This document shows, piece after piece, positions 44,013 through 55,172 of a stretch of 64,000 nt of DNA. The DNA is from Phascolarctos cinereus (lineage: Eukaryota; Chordata; Mammalia; Diprotodontia; Phascolarctidae). A program made the position numbers and the translations under genes. The stretch is taken from assembly GCF_002099425.1 (NCBI RefSeq), contig NW_018343992.1, positions 3,322,501 through 3,386,500 on the forward strand. The letters run 5' to 3'. Each line of letters opens with the position of its first letter. The stretch's first letter is position 1. The notes under the pieces were generated by a model, which searched no databases, was not told the origin of the DNA, and was given only the letters and a program-made list of their open reading frames with translations.

Positions 44013-45580
44013 TTATTGCTTCTTTGTACTCAAAGTTAGCACCATTCCCCATGTACCCAGAAATGTAGCAATAAAAGACTGATAGATGCTTTCTAGTCCT
44101 TTTCTGTTGTGTTATATCAACATCACTGCTGGTGGTTTGTGGAACCTTTCTACTTTGTGGCCACACAGCCTTTTCCTGTCCATTCCAACTTCATAATTTG
44201 CTTAAGTAGAATCAACTTGTCTCCAACTATTGTAAGCCAAGGTGGATTGGGTACTTTGCAAAGGTGCTACTGCACACTATCATAAAAAATATTTTTTTTC
44301 TGCACACTTCATTCCATAATTAAATTGTGCAGCATGGACCATTATTTTCTGAATATATAATAACATATTACATATCACATTTTTGCATGTCCAGAATAGT
44401 TAATATTAATTGGTTCTTTCCTAAAGAATAGACAGTGAGTAATGCTTGCTTCGTAGATCAAATAGAATCTTAGAATACACACTTCCTAATGACAGGGAAA
44501 AAATGATATTATGAGAGTTGACCACCAATTTCTCATTAATTACGTTTATTTGTAGATAATAATTGTAGTGCTGGTTTATTTGTTTTTGTTTTTTCACTTT
44601 CCACTTCACTGAAATGTAAATGAACCTAAATTAGTAGGTGTCCATGTGATGGGTAAAAGTTAAGGCAACCATTTCAAAGAAATTTACAAGGGATTTATTT
44701 GGTATCAGGGCAGTTTTTGCCCTTGCAGTCTGTTCAATCTTTTATTTTAATGTTGAAAGGTTTTTGGCTACAGCTGAAGCAAAAATCACATAATTGAGAG
44801 AGCTGAACAAATTATTATGAAATACAGAACAGTAATAAATTTCCCACAAATATTGTCCTTTATGTACAGGAGAAAACACATTGAGGAAAAGAAAGTCAGA
44901 ATTTTAAGATGAATCAAGAAATGAAAGACAGAACTCAGGTATTTAGGGTAGTGAATGGGAAGCACTGGAGAGGGAAGAAATTTGTTACAGAAGACAAACA
45001 AGGGCAAATCATTCTTGTTTCCTTGCCGTTCAAAAGATTTAAGCGCATTATTTTGGTACATGGCCAACCTGTTTTTGTCAGAATTTGGGGTGAATAATTT
45101 ATTTGAATTGATTGTATATTCTTGCTTTGGAAAGACTTTTGAAGTGAGATTTGTTGTTCCAATATGCACTGAAAAATGTACACCATTGTTTTTTCTGGGA
45201 AAGAAACTTCAAGGAAATGGGTTTTTTTTGCCCCCCCTCCCCCATTTTACAATAACTGCTACTTTATTTTCCCAAGCTATTTCTGGGCAAAAGGGAATTT
45301 TAAAAAATGTCAACATGAAGAAAACACTTTTAGACTGTGAATGGAGCATTCAGGTATACTCTATCAAAAATCCATTTAGCCAGCTCTTATTTTTAGCTTT
45401 TTCAAAAAGAACACTGAAGTTCTCTGACATGTAGCTAGTTTTTACTCTCCACTTGTGTCCATGTTACAATTTTTTACTTTTGTAGACTATGTAGCTACTT
45501 TAAAGGTAAACTGCTCCACTGGGGACAATTACATATTATAAGAGGCAGTCACTGACTCCTGAACAGCTGACTAAGAAAAA
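44013..45580. other. No named repeat; overlapping open frames
   Basis: About 1.5 kb of apparently unique sequence. Frames at 44786-45169 (-, 127 codons) and 44955-45434 (+, 159 codons) overlap on opposite strands. At most one could be real and neither shows a domain. Confidence 0.4.
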
Positions 45581-45584
45581 GCAG

Positions 45585-45872
45585 TGTGGTGGCATCGTGA
45601 AAAGAGGAACAGATTGGGAGCTAGAGGACCTGGGCTCTAATTTTGGCTCTGCTCAATAGAAAAGTTTTATTTGTGTGTGTTTGTGTGTGGGTGTGTGGGT
45701 GTGTATGATAGAGAGAGAGAGAAAGAGAGAGAGAGAGAGGAGACATAGAGGGAGAGACAGACAGACAGACCAACCAGCTTACCTACCTCAGCCTCCATTT
45801 GGCATGGTAAAACAATGGGGTTGGACAAGATAATCTCTTGGGTGCCATCTAGCTCTAAAATTCTATCATTCC
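45585..45872 (+). mobile_element. MIR/THER-like SINE split by simple repeats
   Basis: Left 'gggagctagaggacctgggc', right 'ggggttggacaagataatct' and 'gccatctagctctaaaattc'. Confidence 0.72.
45668..45770. repeat. (TG)n(GA)n(GACA)n compound microsatellite
   Basis: A TG tract, then GA, then GACA repeats, sitting in the middle of the MIR-like copy. Confidence 0.88.
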
Positions 45873-45899
45873 AGCAGCTTAAAAGAAAAAAACTGAGTT

Positions 45900-46433
45900 A
45901 GGGTTTTTAAATTTTTTTTATTTTTTAAAATGTCACTCTTTACAAAAAGTTTTATTGATTTTAGCTTTACATATAACATTTTTTTTAAAAAAATTAACGT
46001 TTGTATTTAAAATTTTGAGTTCCAAATTCTATCCCTCCCACCATCCCCTCCACCCTTCCCTGAGATGGTAAGCCATCAGATATAGGTTATACATGTACAA
46101 TTATGTAAAATATTACCATATTAGTCATTTTGTTCAAGAAGACTCGAATAAAAGAAAAAAACTGAAAGAAAGTGAAAAATAGCATGCTTCAATCTGCATT
46201 CAATCAGTATCAGTTCATTCTCTGGAGGTAGATAGTATGTTTCATCATTAGTCCTTTGGGATTGTCTTAGATCATTGTACTGCTGAGAATAGTTAGGTCA
46301 TTCACAGTTCTTCATAAAACAATATCGCAATTACAATGTTGTACACAACATCTTTCTGATTGTTCACTTCACTATGCATCAGTTCACGTAAGTCTTTCCA
46401 GGTTTTTCTGAAATGATCCTGCTTGTCATTTTC
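45900..46433 (-). mobile_element. L1 3' end, antisense (outer element, 3' part)
   Basis: The T-rich tail is at the low side, then 'gatggtaagccatcagatat', 'gttatacatgtacaattatg', 'gcttcaatctgcattcaatc', 'catcagttcacgtaagtctt', 'ccaggtttttctgaaatgat'. It stops at 'cctgcttgtcatttt' where a second element begins. Confidence 0.82.
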
Positions 46434-47766
46434 CTTTTTTTTTTTAATATAAATTTATTTATTTTTAGTTTTCAACATTCACTTCCACTAGTTTTTGAGT
46501 TCCAAATTTTTGCCCCATCTCACCTCTCCCTCCACCCCAAGATAGCATGCATTCTGAATATCCCTTCCCCTAGTGTGTCCTCTCTTCTATCTCTCCCCCC
46601 TTCTCTTATCCCCTTCCCCTTCTATTTTCCTGTAAGGCAGGATAGACTTCTATACCCCATCTCCTGTATTTCTTATTTCCCAGTAGCATATGAAAACATT
46701 TTTTTTAAACATGTGTTTTTAAAATTTTAGGTTTCAAATTTTCTGTCTTCCTCCCTCCCCACCCACTCTCATTCAAAAGGCAGGCAACTCAATATAGGTT
46801 ATACATGTGCAGTTATGCAAAACACTTCCATAATAGTCATGTTGTTAAAAACTAACTCTATTTCCCTCAATCCTATTCTGCCCTCCCATTTATTCTATTC
46901 TTTCTTTTGACCCTGTCCCTCCTCAGAAGTATTTCCTTCTGATTACCCCCTTTCCCAATCTGCCTTCTTCTCTATCATCCCCCTGCTCTCTTGTCCCCTT
47001 TCCCCCCTATTTTCCTATAGGGTAAGACCGATTTCCATACCCAATTGAATGTGTATGTTATTCCCTTCCTTAAGCCAAATCCTATGAGATTAAGATTCAC
47101 TCATTCCCTCTTGCCTTCCTCTGCTTCCCCTCCACTGTAAGAGACTTTTCTTTTCTGTTTTTTTGTGAGATAATTTACCCCATTCTACCTCTCCCTTTCT
47201 TCTTCTCTGAGTATCATCCTCTCTCATCCCTCAATTTTATTCTCCAGATATGACCCCTTAATCTTCAACTCACCCTGTGCCCTCTATCTATCTATCTATA
47301 CATACATATAATTTTTTTCCTCCAACTACCCTAATACTGACAAAAGTCTCATGAGTTATAAATATCATCTTTCCATGCAGGAATGCAAACAGTTCAATCT
47401 TAATAAGTCTCTTATGATTTCTCTATCTTGTTTACCTCTTCATGATCACTTGAGTCCTGTATTTGAAAGTCAAATTTTCTATTCAGCTCTGGTCTTTTCA
47501 TCAGGAATGCTTGAAAGTCCTCTATTTCACTGAGTGACCTTTTTTTCCTGAAGGATTATACTCAGTTTTGCTGGGTAGGTGATTCTTGGTTGTAATCCTG
47601 TCTCCTTTGCCCTCCAGAATATTATATTCCATGCCCTGCGGTCCTTTAATGTAGAAGCTGCCAAATCTTGTGTTATCCTGATTATGTTTCCACAGTACTT
47701 GAATTGTTTCCTTCTGGCAGCTTGTAAGATTTTCTCCTTGACCTGGGAACTCTGGAATTTTTGATA
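46434..47766 (-). mobile_element. HAL1-like element (ORF1 C-terminus plus long 3' UTR), antisense
   Basis: A tail run of T on the plus strand (46436-46447), about 1.07 kb of pyrimidine-rich 3' UTR, then the C-terminal part of L1 ORF1 at 47765-47527: VKEKILQAARRKQ and ITYPAKLSII match L1 ORF1 VKEKMLRAAREKG and ISYPAKLSF. ORF1 joined directly to a 3' UTR without ORF2 is the layout of half-L1 (HAL1). 5'-truncated at 47766. Confidence 0.75.
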
Positions 47767-48378
47767 TCTGTGATATAGACCTAGCAGTGATATTGCTGGA
47801 TCAAAGGGCATGCACAGTTTTATAGCCCTTTGGGCATAGTTCCATATTGTTCTCCAGAATGGTTGGATCATTTCACAACTCCAGCAGTGTATTAGTGTCT
47901 CAGTTTTCCCATATCTCCTCCAACATCCAACATTTTACTTTTTTGTTTTTGTCATATTAGTCACTCTAACAGGTGTGTGAGGTGGTACCTCAGAGTTGTT
48001 TTAATTTATATTTCTCTGATCAATAATGATTTGGAACTTTTTTTTATATGGTAGTAGATAGCTTTGATTTCTTTATCTGAAAACTGTCTGTTCATATCCT
48101 TTGACCATTTAGCAATTGGGGAATGGCTTGCATTTTTTATAAATTTGACTCAGTCATCTATATAGTTGAGAAATGAGGCCTTTATCAGAGACACTTGTAC
48201 ATTTTTCCCCAGTTTTCTGCTTTCCTTATAATTTTGGTTGCATTGGTTTTCTTTGTGCAAATTTTTTTTAAATTTTATACACTCAAAATTATCTATTTTA
48301 CATTTTGTAATGCACTCTATATCTTCTTTCATCCTAAATTTTTCTCTTATCCAAAAATCTGACAGATAAACTATTCCA
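47767..48378 (-). mobile_element. L1 ORF2 C-terminal region, antisense (outer element, 5' part)
   Basis: The minus strand reads MIQPFWRTIWNYAQ and PFDPAISLLGLYH, matching the VQPLWKSVWRF and PFDPAIPLLGIY segment of L1 ORF2. It continues with 'ttgaccatttagcaattggg' and 'tctgaaaactgtctgttcat'. Against the copy at 52835-53578, about 150 bp of L1 expected between 46433 and 47767 is missing. Confidence 0.82.
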
Positions 48379-48379
48379 T

Positions 48380-48575
48380 GTAATAGAAATTCTTACACTT
48401 TTTCTTTGAAAATGTGCAACTTACACAATTTTTGAAATACCTTGACTACTACATCAGAAATCATCATACATCTTTCTATTACTTAAGATTATTACATTTG
48501 TAGCCCACCTTTTGGAACACCTCTAAAAAGTCTTGGACATGGAACAAAGGGGAAGAAGAAGGGCAAGTCCTGTGT
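48380..48575 (+). repeat. Inverted duplication, left arm
   Basis: The reverse complement of 50235-50446. Identical runs include 'acttacacaatttttgaaat', 'catcagaaatcatcatacat', 'gtcttggacatggaacaaag' and 'ggaagaagaagggcaagtcc'. About six substitutions in ~170 compared bases plus one ~14-bp gap near the outer end. Confidence 0.9.
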
Positions 48576-48939
48576 TCTTGATGCCATTCTTATATGACAC
48601 AGCATTTTTTTGTTTTTTATTCTTAATTGCTTGAATTTCCTTCCATAGACTGTACATGCTTTCTTGAAATCTAACTTGTTACAGTGAGTTTCCTGTGTGT
48701 CCATATTCATCCCTTAAGGTATCTTCTCCTTCCTGTCTTCCCTATCAAGGGAAAGCACCAGAAATTCGCCAATTTCACCAGAAATTCATTTTGAGAGCCA
48801 TTCATCTCTCTGCTGACTTCTCTTGTGGAAATTTAGGCCATAGAATATCACCTGAACTTAAAAATCTACTCTTCCTACTTCTTGTCTATAATATGTCAGA
48901 TTATGCCCATTTTGTATATCACAAAATATAAGATGAATG

Positions 48940-49110
48940 CTAACTTCCTTCTGAGGTTTCCCTCAATACTACCTCAGCTAGTTTTTGTTGTTGTTTTATT
49001 AGTCATAATCAGGTTTAGAGTACTAGTTCCCTTCTTGGTTTCTTCCACCTGATACTAAATAATAATTGAAGTGAATCAAACATTCCTCAGAAAAGCTCAA
49101 TCTCTTTTAA
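48940..49110 (-). mobile_element. CR1/L3-like LINE fragment, antisense
   Basis: 'taatcaggtttagagtacta', 'ttcccttcttggtttcttcc', 'cacctgatac' match the endonuclease-side consensus of this clade. Confidence 0.58.
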
Positions 49111-49248
49111 AAAAACCTTCCATAATTTCTATATCATGCCTGCATACATGCCAGGTTTATAATCTTTGGATATACTTTTCCTTGGAATCAATGTGATACA
49201 TAATGGTTAGGATAATAGTGTTATTAATCATAGCTTAGCTACCTTATG

Positions 49249-49494
49249 GGCAGCTAGGTGGCACAGTGGATAAGTTACTGGCCTGGAGTCAGGAAGACCT
49301 GAGTTCAAATTTAGCCTTATACATTTACTAGCTATGTGACTCTTGGCAAGTCACTTAACCCTGTTTGCCTCAGTTTCCTCATCTTTAAATTGAGCTGGAG
49401 AAGGAAATGGCAAACCACTCCAGCATCTTTGCTAAGAAAACTCCAAATGAGGTCACAAAATGTTAGGCATAACCGAAACAACTGAGCAACAACA
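49249..49494 (+). mobile_element. SINE type 1, well preserved
   Basis: From 'gggcagctaggtggcacagt' to 'aaacaactgagcaacaaca'. Target duplication AGCTACCTTATGG / AGCTACATTATGG (49237-49249 and 49495-49507), one difference. Confidence 0.92.
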
Positions 49495-49579
49495 AGCTAC
49501 ATTATGGATTACGTAGACGTTTGTGATTGACCTAGGCAACTGATCACCCTGATTGACTAGGACTCATAATTCCTTTTCT

Positions 49580-49770
49580 TTTAGAAGTAAACACTCCACC
49601 TCCACATAAGTCTTTTGCACATCATTCTCTTCTCCACACTCTGTGGTCTAATCATGTTGGCCTCCTTGCTGTTCCCTCACATCATGCTCTGTCTCCTATG
49701 TCCATGCTTTCACATTGTCCTCAAGACTCAGCTAAAGTTCACCTTCTGAAGAAGGTCTTTAAACATATAA
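49580..49770 (+). mobile_element. L2 LINE fragment
   Basis: 'tggcctccttgctgttccct', 'gctctgtctcctatgtccat', 'caagactcagctaaagttca'. Confidence 0.68.
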
Positions 49771-50234
49771 ATAACAAAATCACTAGTTAAGAATTTTTTT
49801 TGATATTATCCAAACTGGCATAACTTATTACTTGTTACGGTTGTTCATCTTTATTATAGGTGTACATTTTTGGTATGTCAGACTTTATCCTAATTCCTTT
49901 CCCTAAAAAACTGGGTTTGTAGTCAAAGATGAACACTTTTTTTTTTAACCCATCTCATTGGAGTGTGGTGTAGCAATTCTAGGAAATCAAGATGATTTTT
50001 CCATGTGCTGCCTTATCCTGGGCTTCAAGTCTCTGACTTCAACCCAGGTCAGTCATTGATCCTCATCTATTTTTTACTTATTATTTGCTTGGTTTATTCT
50101 ACACACAAACCCTCTTGGAGGTTAAGGTTAGGACAAAAAAGAAATAAAGCACTCTGAGTAGTTTGCCCTCAGGTAAAAATCTGAAAGTCCTCTGAGCTTT
50201 GAGGTCACTGAACAAAAGTGGCTTGCCCATGGGC
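49771..50234. other. No clear feature
   Basis: A weak MIR-like patch near 50190-50235 ('gtggcttgcccatgggcaca') ends exactly where the right arm begins. Confidence 0.45.
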
Positions 50235-50446
50235 ACACAGGACTTGCCCTTCTTCTTCCCCTTTGTTCCATGTCCAAGACTTTTTAGAAGTGTTCCAAAA
50301 GGTAGGCTACAGATGTAATAATCTTAAGTAATAGAAAGATGTATGATGATTTCTGATGTAGTAGTTAAGGTATTTCAAAAATTGTGTAAGTTGCTCATTT
50401 TCAAAGAAAATTACACTTTGAAAAAGTGTTAAGAATTTTGATTAGA
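50235..50446 (-). repeat. Inverted duplication, right arm
   Basis: Partner of 48380-48575. Inner ends are 48575 and 50235, so the spacer is 1,659 bp. Both flanks diverge sharply beyond ACACAGGACTTGCCC. Confidence 0.9.
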
Positions 50447-50689
50447 AATGAACTTTAGTTGAACTGTGTACGACTTATGTTAAATAAATATTTATGAAAA
50501 AGAGGCAAACTTAGATAAGCTTCTTACCTATCAGTTAAACTACAAAAATCAGAAAAAAATATTACATATACTAAATCACAATCAGGAATTGCATTTTAAT
50601 AACAAAATTACCAAAGAATCTGAATATCTTTCTACTCACACATAGTTTTCAATTTCTGAAATGTCTAAGTGCCACATCCAGTTATTTAT

Positions 50690-50935
50690 CTAGGATTTCT
50701 CTTCTCATTGTAGATCCTGAAGACAGAAACAATTTAGGTAATGCTGCTTCCCCTTGTGATGTCAAGAAAGCTATCAGAGAATTACCAGCAAATAAAGCAG
50801 CTCCCCTTAATGGGTTCTCTCTAGAATTTTTTAAATTATTCACACAAATCTTAGCCCCTGTTCTGGTTGCCACTTTGATGAGTCTCTTATCTGATTCACT
50901 GCTTCATATGAGAGTCAATGGAAAAGGCATAAAAA
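50690..50935 (+). mobile_element. L1-like ORF2 fragment (RT N-terminal side)
   Basis: Plus-strand codons read DVKKAIRELPANKAAP, then LNGFSLEFFKLF, like E-I-x-K-A-I-K-x-L-x-x-x-K-S-P-G-P-D-G-F-x-A-E-F-Y of L1-clade RT. Isolated, with no 3' end attached. Confidence 0.6.
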
Positions 50936-51044
50936 GCTAGGTGTAATTTAAGGTATCTATATAAAAGAAACAAAATTTGTGGGCTTTGCTTTACATGGGA
51001 CCAAAATGGCTAGCTGAATTCTAGGCATTCTTTTTTCAGGCAAG

Positions 51045-51540
51045 TCAGGGCAAGGCAACAAGCATTTATTAAGTACTGACTCTGTGCCAGGCACTGTGCT
51101 AAGCCATGGGGATACTAATACAAACAAAAAGAAAGACAATCCCTGCCACTAGAAGGGCTTTCATTCAAAAAAGGGAAACAGCAAATGAAAGGGAGCTGAA
51201 ATAGAGGAGGGCACCAGCAGAAGCATGGTGTTGAAGTCTGAAAAATTGGAAGCACAGAGGAGAGGAAAATGAAAGTTGGCCAGCTTGAGACCCTCCCCAA
51301 AATGGAAGCCCTGGGAAGAATTCAGTAATGGAAGAAGAGGGCTGACATGGCAGAGGGTTGCCCCAAAACAAGAAGGCCTGGATGTTAGGGGTAGCTTAGG
51401 GAAGATCCAAGATGAGGAGGCTCCAGGTACCAAGGAGAGTTCCAGATTGAGGCTAGATACTAAGGAGGGATCACAAAGTGTCTCTGTACCTAATAAAATG
51501 CCTTGGCAAATAAGAAGTACTTAAATATTTGCTGAATTGA
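51045..51540 (+). mobile_element. Marsupial repeat with therian-type head
   Basis: 'gcatttattaagtactgact', 'gccaggcactgtgctaagcc', 'caatccctgccactaga', then a purine-rich body to 'aatatttgctgaattgaatt'. The 82-codon frame at 51276-51524 is a shadow. Name uncertain. Confidence 0.65.
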
Positions 51541-52560
51541 ATTAGTTTAGATGTAAAATAAAGGCCTTGGTAGAAGTTTAAACCCACTGATTGTGAACCA
51601 CTAGGGAACATATGTTAAATGCATTGTTTATCACTTTTATCACACATGAGAGGATGTGAGGGATGTCAAAGCAGGAAATATTTGTGTCCATGATGCACTT
51701 TTGTACCTTTGCCAGCATCCCAGTTGTAGCTTGACCCATTTTTTTTAAGAGCACTGAAAGTTATACACTACATATTTTTAAATATGTGAGCATATTTTCA
51801 AATAATTTATCTCCTTTATCCATTTTTGGATTGATAGGTGATTCATGTTTCAGCAAGTGTTTTGTTTTTTTTAAATTGATTTTCTTCTTTATTGAGCCAT
51901 ATAAAGGATGGTTTAAGACAATGAAAATGAGAGGCCTTGTCATTAAATTTTTGGTAAAAATTTAAAAGGATCATCCATTTACTAGGCAATCCACAAGGTT
52001 CAGAAAGTTTATACAAATTAGGTGAGACACAATCCCAGTGCTCATGACACTTAAAGTCTAGCCAGGAAATAAAACTGGTATAGCCAGAATATTTCTTACA
52101 AAGATGATAAAGCATGCGAGCACATGTGCACAGAAGTTCAGCATCCTTGGGGTGGTATGGGGTGGTTAGAGGCTTTGAATTAATCAGGGAAAACTTGAGG
52201 AATTTCTCCTGAATTAACAGTTTCCATGTTGCACCTTTTGCTTCTCCTTTACAAAATATGTAGCTAAGCTCTAAATAAGGGTCTGGAATTTGAATCAGCC
52301 TAAGTAGTGTCACAGTGGGATTAATTTAAATGGCTCAATCCAGGTGAGATCTATTAGCTGGTCTAGAAACTGGCCCAGAACACAAACCACCCTCATCCAA
52401 TATGGCTGGATTCTCCCCTAGGTATAGGAACAAGTGAAATGTGATGCATTTCCTTTGACCTAAGAAGATTGTAGAAGGTAGTATACATCTATTTTCTGAA
52501 TTCCTATAGCAAGTATTGTGTGTACTACTCACCCACTTATCATTTGCTTTGCTATGTATA
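51541..52560. other. No named repeat; open frame of 156 codons at 51843-52313 (-)
   Basis: The frame has no domain that I know, and its 5' half overlaps vaguely repeat-like sequence ('gcacatgtgcacagaagttc'). Probably chance. Confidence 0.4.
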
Positions 52561-52564
52561 TGCC

Positions 52565-52660
52565 TACCTGCTTCACTTTACAACTTGATTGTAATTTCCT
52601 TGAATAGAGAGGTCATGACGTTCTTCTTTGTATCCATAGCACATAGTAAAAAAAGAAAAG
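52565..52660 (+). mobile_element. L2 3' tail, diverged
   Basis: 'cttgattgtaatttccttga', 'ttctttgtatccatagcaca'. Confidence 0.55.
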
Positions 52661-52704
52661 AAAGGAAAAGAAAAATCATGTTAACATAGTATTAGAAAAG
52701 TGTT

Positions 52705-52830
52705 TGTTGATAATAAGAATATCCATCAATCAAGTACTTATTAAGTGCCTAATATGTGTCAACCACATAACATGTGGGGATACAAGTATGAATAATGAAA
52801 CAATCTCTACTCAAACCAAACTAGCCTTCT
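52705..52830 (+). mobile_element. Therian repeat head fragment
   Basis: 'caagtacttattaagtgcct', 'catgtggggatacaagtatg'. Confidence 0.55.
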
Positions 52831-52834
52831 TTTT

Positions 52835-53578
52835 TATGTGCAAATTTTTATACTTCACTTTTTCCAAATTACATGTAAAAACAATTTTTAACTTTCATTT
52901 AAAAAACTTTTTTTTTGAATTCCCAATTCTTTCCCTTCCTCCCCACTACCTAAAATTGCAAGCAATTAGATATAGATTATACAGGTACAGCTGTGCAAAA
53001 CACCTATTTCCATATTAGCCATGTTGTAAAAAAAAACCACACACACACACCCAAAAAATCAAGAAAAATAAAGGAAGTTTAAAAAAAAGTATGCCTCCAT
53101 TTGAATTCTGACTCCATTAGTTCTTTCTCTGGAGGTGAACAGGTAGCATTTTTTTGTTCATTTCAATATTGTCTTGGATCATTGTGCTGCTGAGAATAGC
53201 TGTCATTCACAGTTGATCTTTGTATAATATTGCTGTTATTGTGTACAATGGTCTCCTGATTCTGCTTACTTAACTTTGTATCAGTTCATGTAAGTCCTCC
53301 CAGGTTTTTCTGAAAGCATCCTGCTTGACATTTCTTATGGTACAATAGTATTCCATCATAATCATATACCACAACTCATTCAGCTATTTCCCAATTGATG
53401 GACATTCCCTCGATTTCCAATTCTTTGCCACCATGAAAAGAGCTGACATAAATATTTTTGTACAAGTTGGTCCTTTTCCCTTTTCTTTGATCTCTTTTTG
53501 ATACAGATCTATTAGTGGTATTGCTGAGTCAGAGTATGCATGGTTTTATAGCCCTTTGGATATATGAACTAATGTTCT
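52835..53578 (-). mobile_element. L1 3' end with ORF2 C-terminus, antisense
   Basis: Tail side low, then 'aaattacatgtaaaaacaat', 'attgtcttggatcattgtgc', 'catcctgcttgacatttctt', 'tattccatcataatcatata', 'gtacaagttggtccttttcc', ending near 'tagccctttggatatatg'. The most continuous L1 3' end here and the ruler for the copy at 45.9 kb. Confidence 0.85.
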
Positions 53579-54299
53579 AATGAAGGAAACAAGTACTATG
53601 AGATGGAAATAAGGAGGGAATGAATTTCAGGCATAGGGCATGAGGTAAGGTGGATGCTGTATTAATAGCCAAAAGAGGTAGGTTAGGAGATATAGGTGAA
53701 GCAGGCAATAAGGTGGCATAGTGCAGAGAGCCATAGACAGAGGGATGAGGTAAAAAGAAAAAATGCTTTTCCTGGAAGATCAGCCAGGGCTACTTTGATT
53801 TTCTCATCTCCACCCTGACTGAACTTAAAGTAGCCAGTAACTTCCAGAGGCTAGTACATTAATGAATTCTACCTTCATTCTCTTTCATTTTTTTTTATCA
53901 GAAGAGCATAAGGATAATATAATATAGCTCATTTCATAGCTTTTCGGGGAGAAGGAATAGAACTACTTTCTTCTTCCTCATTTCGATTGGTTTTCTTTTT
54001 ATACAGGCTTTGAATAGCTCATTTTTTCCATCTAGCCTAGAAACATCTGAATACTCTAAGGAGAACACCCATAGATCAACTACCCTTGCAGTCTTCACTT
54101 TCTTCTGTATACTTTATTCCATAACAGTATCTGACCCTCAGGTCACAGTTTGATATTTATTGAAATACTTCTTCATTTTCTGGCCTGTTGGTACAGAAAA
54201 TATACAAGTCAGGTAGCTCTCCATGTTTCTGTTAAGACAATTATATTCTTGTGCTTGACATGTGCCTATGTGCACATATACTCCTTTGTATCATATAAT
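53579..54299. other. No recognisable feature
   Basis: Nothing named. Confidence 0.5.
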
Positions 54300-54560
54300 C
54301 CTCCTTCCATCTGATCTCTATACTAGCAGTAACTCTCTTCTTTGAAACATTCTGCCCTGTCTCCTGTACTGTTTTATCTGGCCAATCCTTTAGACCTGAG
54401 CACAAAATCTACTTGATCCAGAAAGTCTTCCCTTGCCAACTTAAATACTTTCTGTTACATGGCACCTAACTGATCCCTCTCTTTCTCTTTTTTTTTTTTG
54501 CATATGCTGAAATGTCACTTATACAATTAAGATTTACCTTTGCCTTACTTCTTGTTTTGA
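54300..54560 (+). mobile_element. Possible L2-like fragment
   Basis: 'ctacttgatccagaaagtct' and 'tcccttgccaacttaaatac' resemble the L2 stretch before its tail. Confidence 0.4.
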
Positions 54561-54569
54561 TTTCACATT

Positions 54570-54825
54570 ATAATAATGCTAACAGCTAGCATTGAAATAG
54601 TGCTACGTGCCAAGTACTGTGCTAAGTACTTTTGAATTATTGTCTCATTTGATGCCCATAACAACCCTAGGAGGCAGGAGCTCTTTTAATTCCCATTTTA
54701 CAATTGAAGACATTGAGGCAAACAGAACTTAAATGCCTTGTCGAAGGTCACTCAGTTAGTAAGTGTCTGAGGCTAGACTGGAAGTCAAGTCTTCCTAACT
54801 CCAGACCTGGTCCACTGCACCATTT
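54570..54825 (-). mobile_element. MIR/THER-like CORE-SINE, antisense
   Basis: 'aacagctagcattgaaatag', 'tgtctcatttgatgcccata', 'acaaccctaggaggcagg', 'tccagacctggtccactgca'. Confidence 0.78.
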
Positions 54826-54975
54826 TATTCTCACATCAATCTTGGGAGGAAAGTACAATTTTTGTCCCCACTTTAAAGATGAGGAAACTAAAGCAGAAGG
54901 AGGTTAAGTGACTGGCCCAGAGTCATATAACTAGTAAGTGTGTGAGGACAGATTTGAACTCAAATCTTACTGATA
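54826..54975 (-). mobile_element. Second MIR-like SINE, antisense, directly adjacent
   Basis: 'cttgggaggaaagtacaatt', 'gatgaggaaactaaagcaga', 'gaggttaagtgactggccca'. It repeats the core of the preceding copy head to tail. Confidence 0.7.
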
Positions 54976-54977
54976 TA

Positions 54978-55172
54978 GTAGAGAAAATCCCATATTTGGA
55001 GTCAGGGGACCTGAGTTCAAATCATGGCTCAACAACTAATTACCTAAGCTCCTGTGGGAAAGTCACTTCATTTCCTCTGGCCCTCAAGTTTCCTTGAAGA
55101 AATCTCTATGAAATATTTGTGTTGAACCAGATCACCTCAAAGGAGCCTTCTGGTGCTAAGTTTATGATTCTG
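54978..55172 (+). mobile_element. MIR/THER-like SINE
   Basis: 'tttggagtcaggggacctga', 'gagttcaaatcatggctcaa', 'ggagccttctggtgctaagt'. Confidence 0.72.

Noticed and set aside
44786-45434. 127- and 159-codon frames on opposite strands
   Set aside because: Mutually overlapping, with no domain, no repeat match and no promoter or splice evidence; chance is most likely.
48492-48710. 72-codon minus-strand frame running out of the inverted-repeat left arm
   Set aside because: It crosses the arm's inner edge and the other arm does not keep the same flank; I found no protein family resemblance.
51843-52313. 156-codon minus-strand frame
   Set aside because: No recognisable domain. The sequence is partly repeat-like and the frame has no supporting context.
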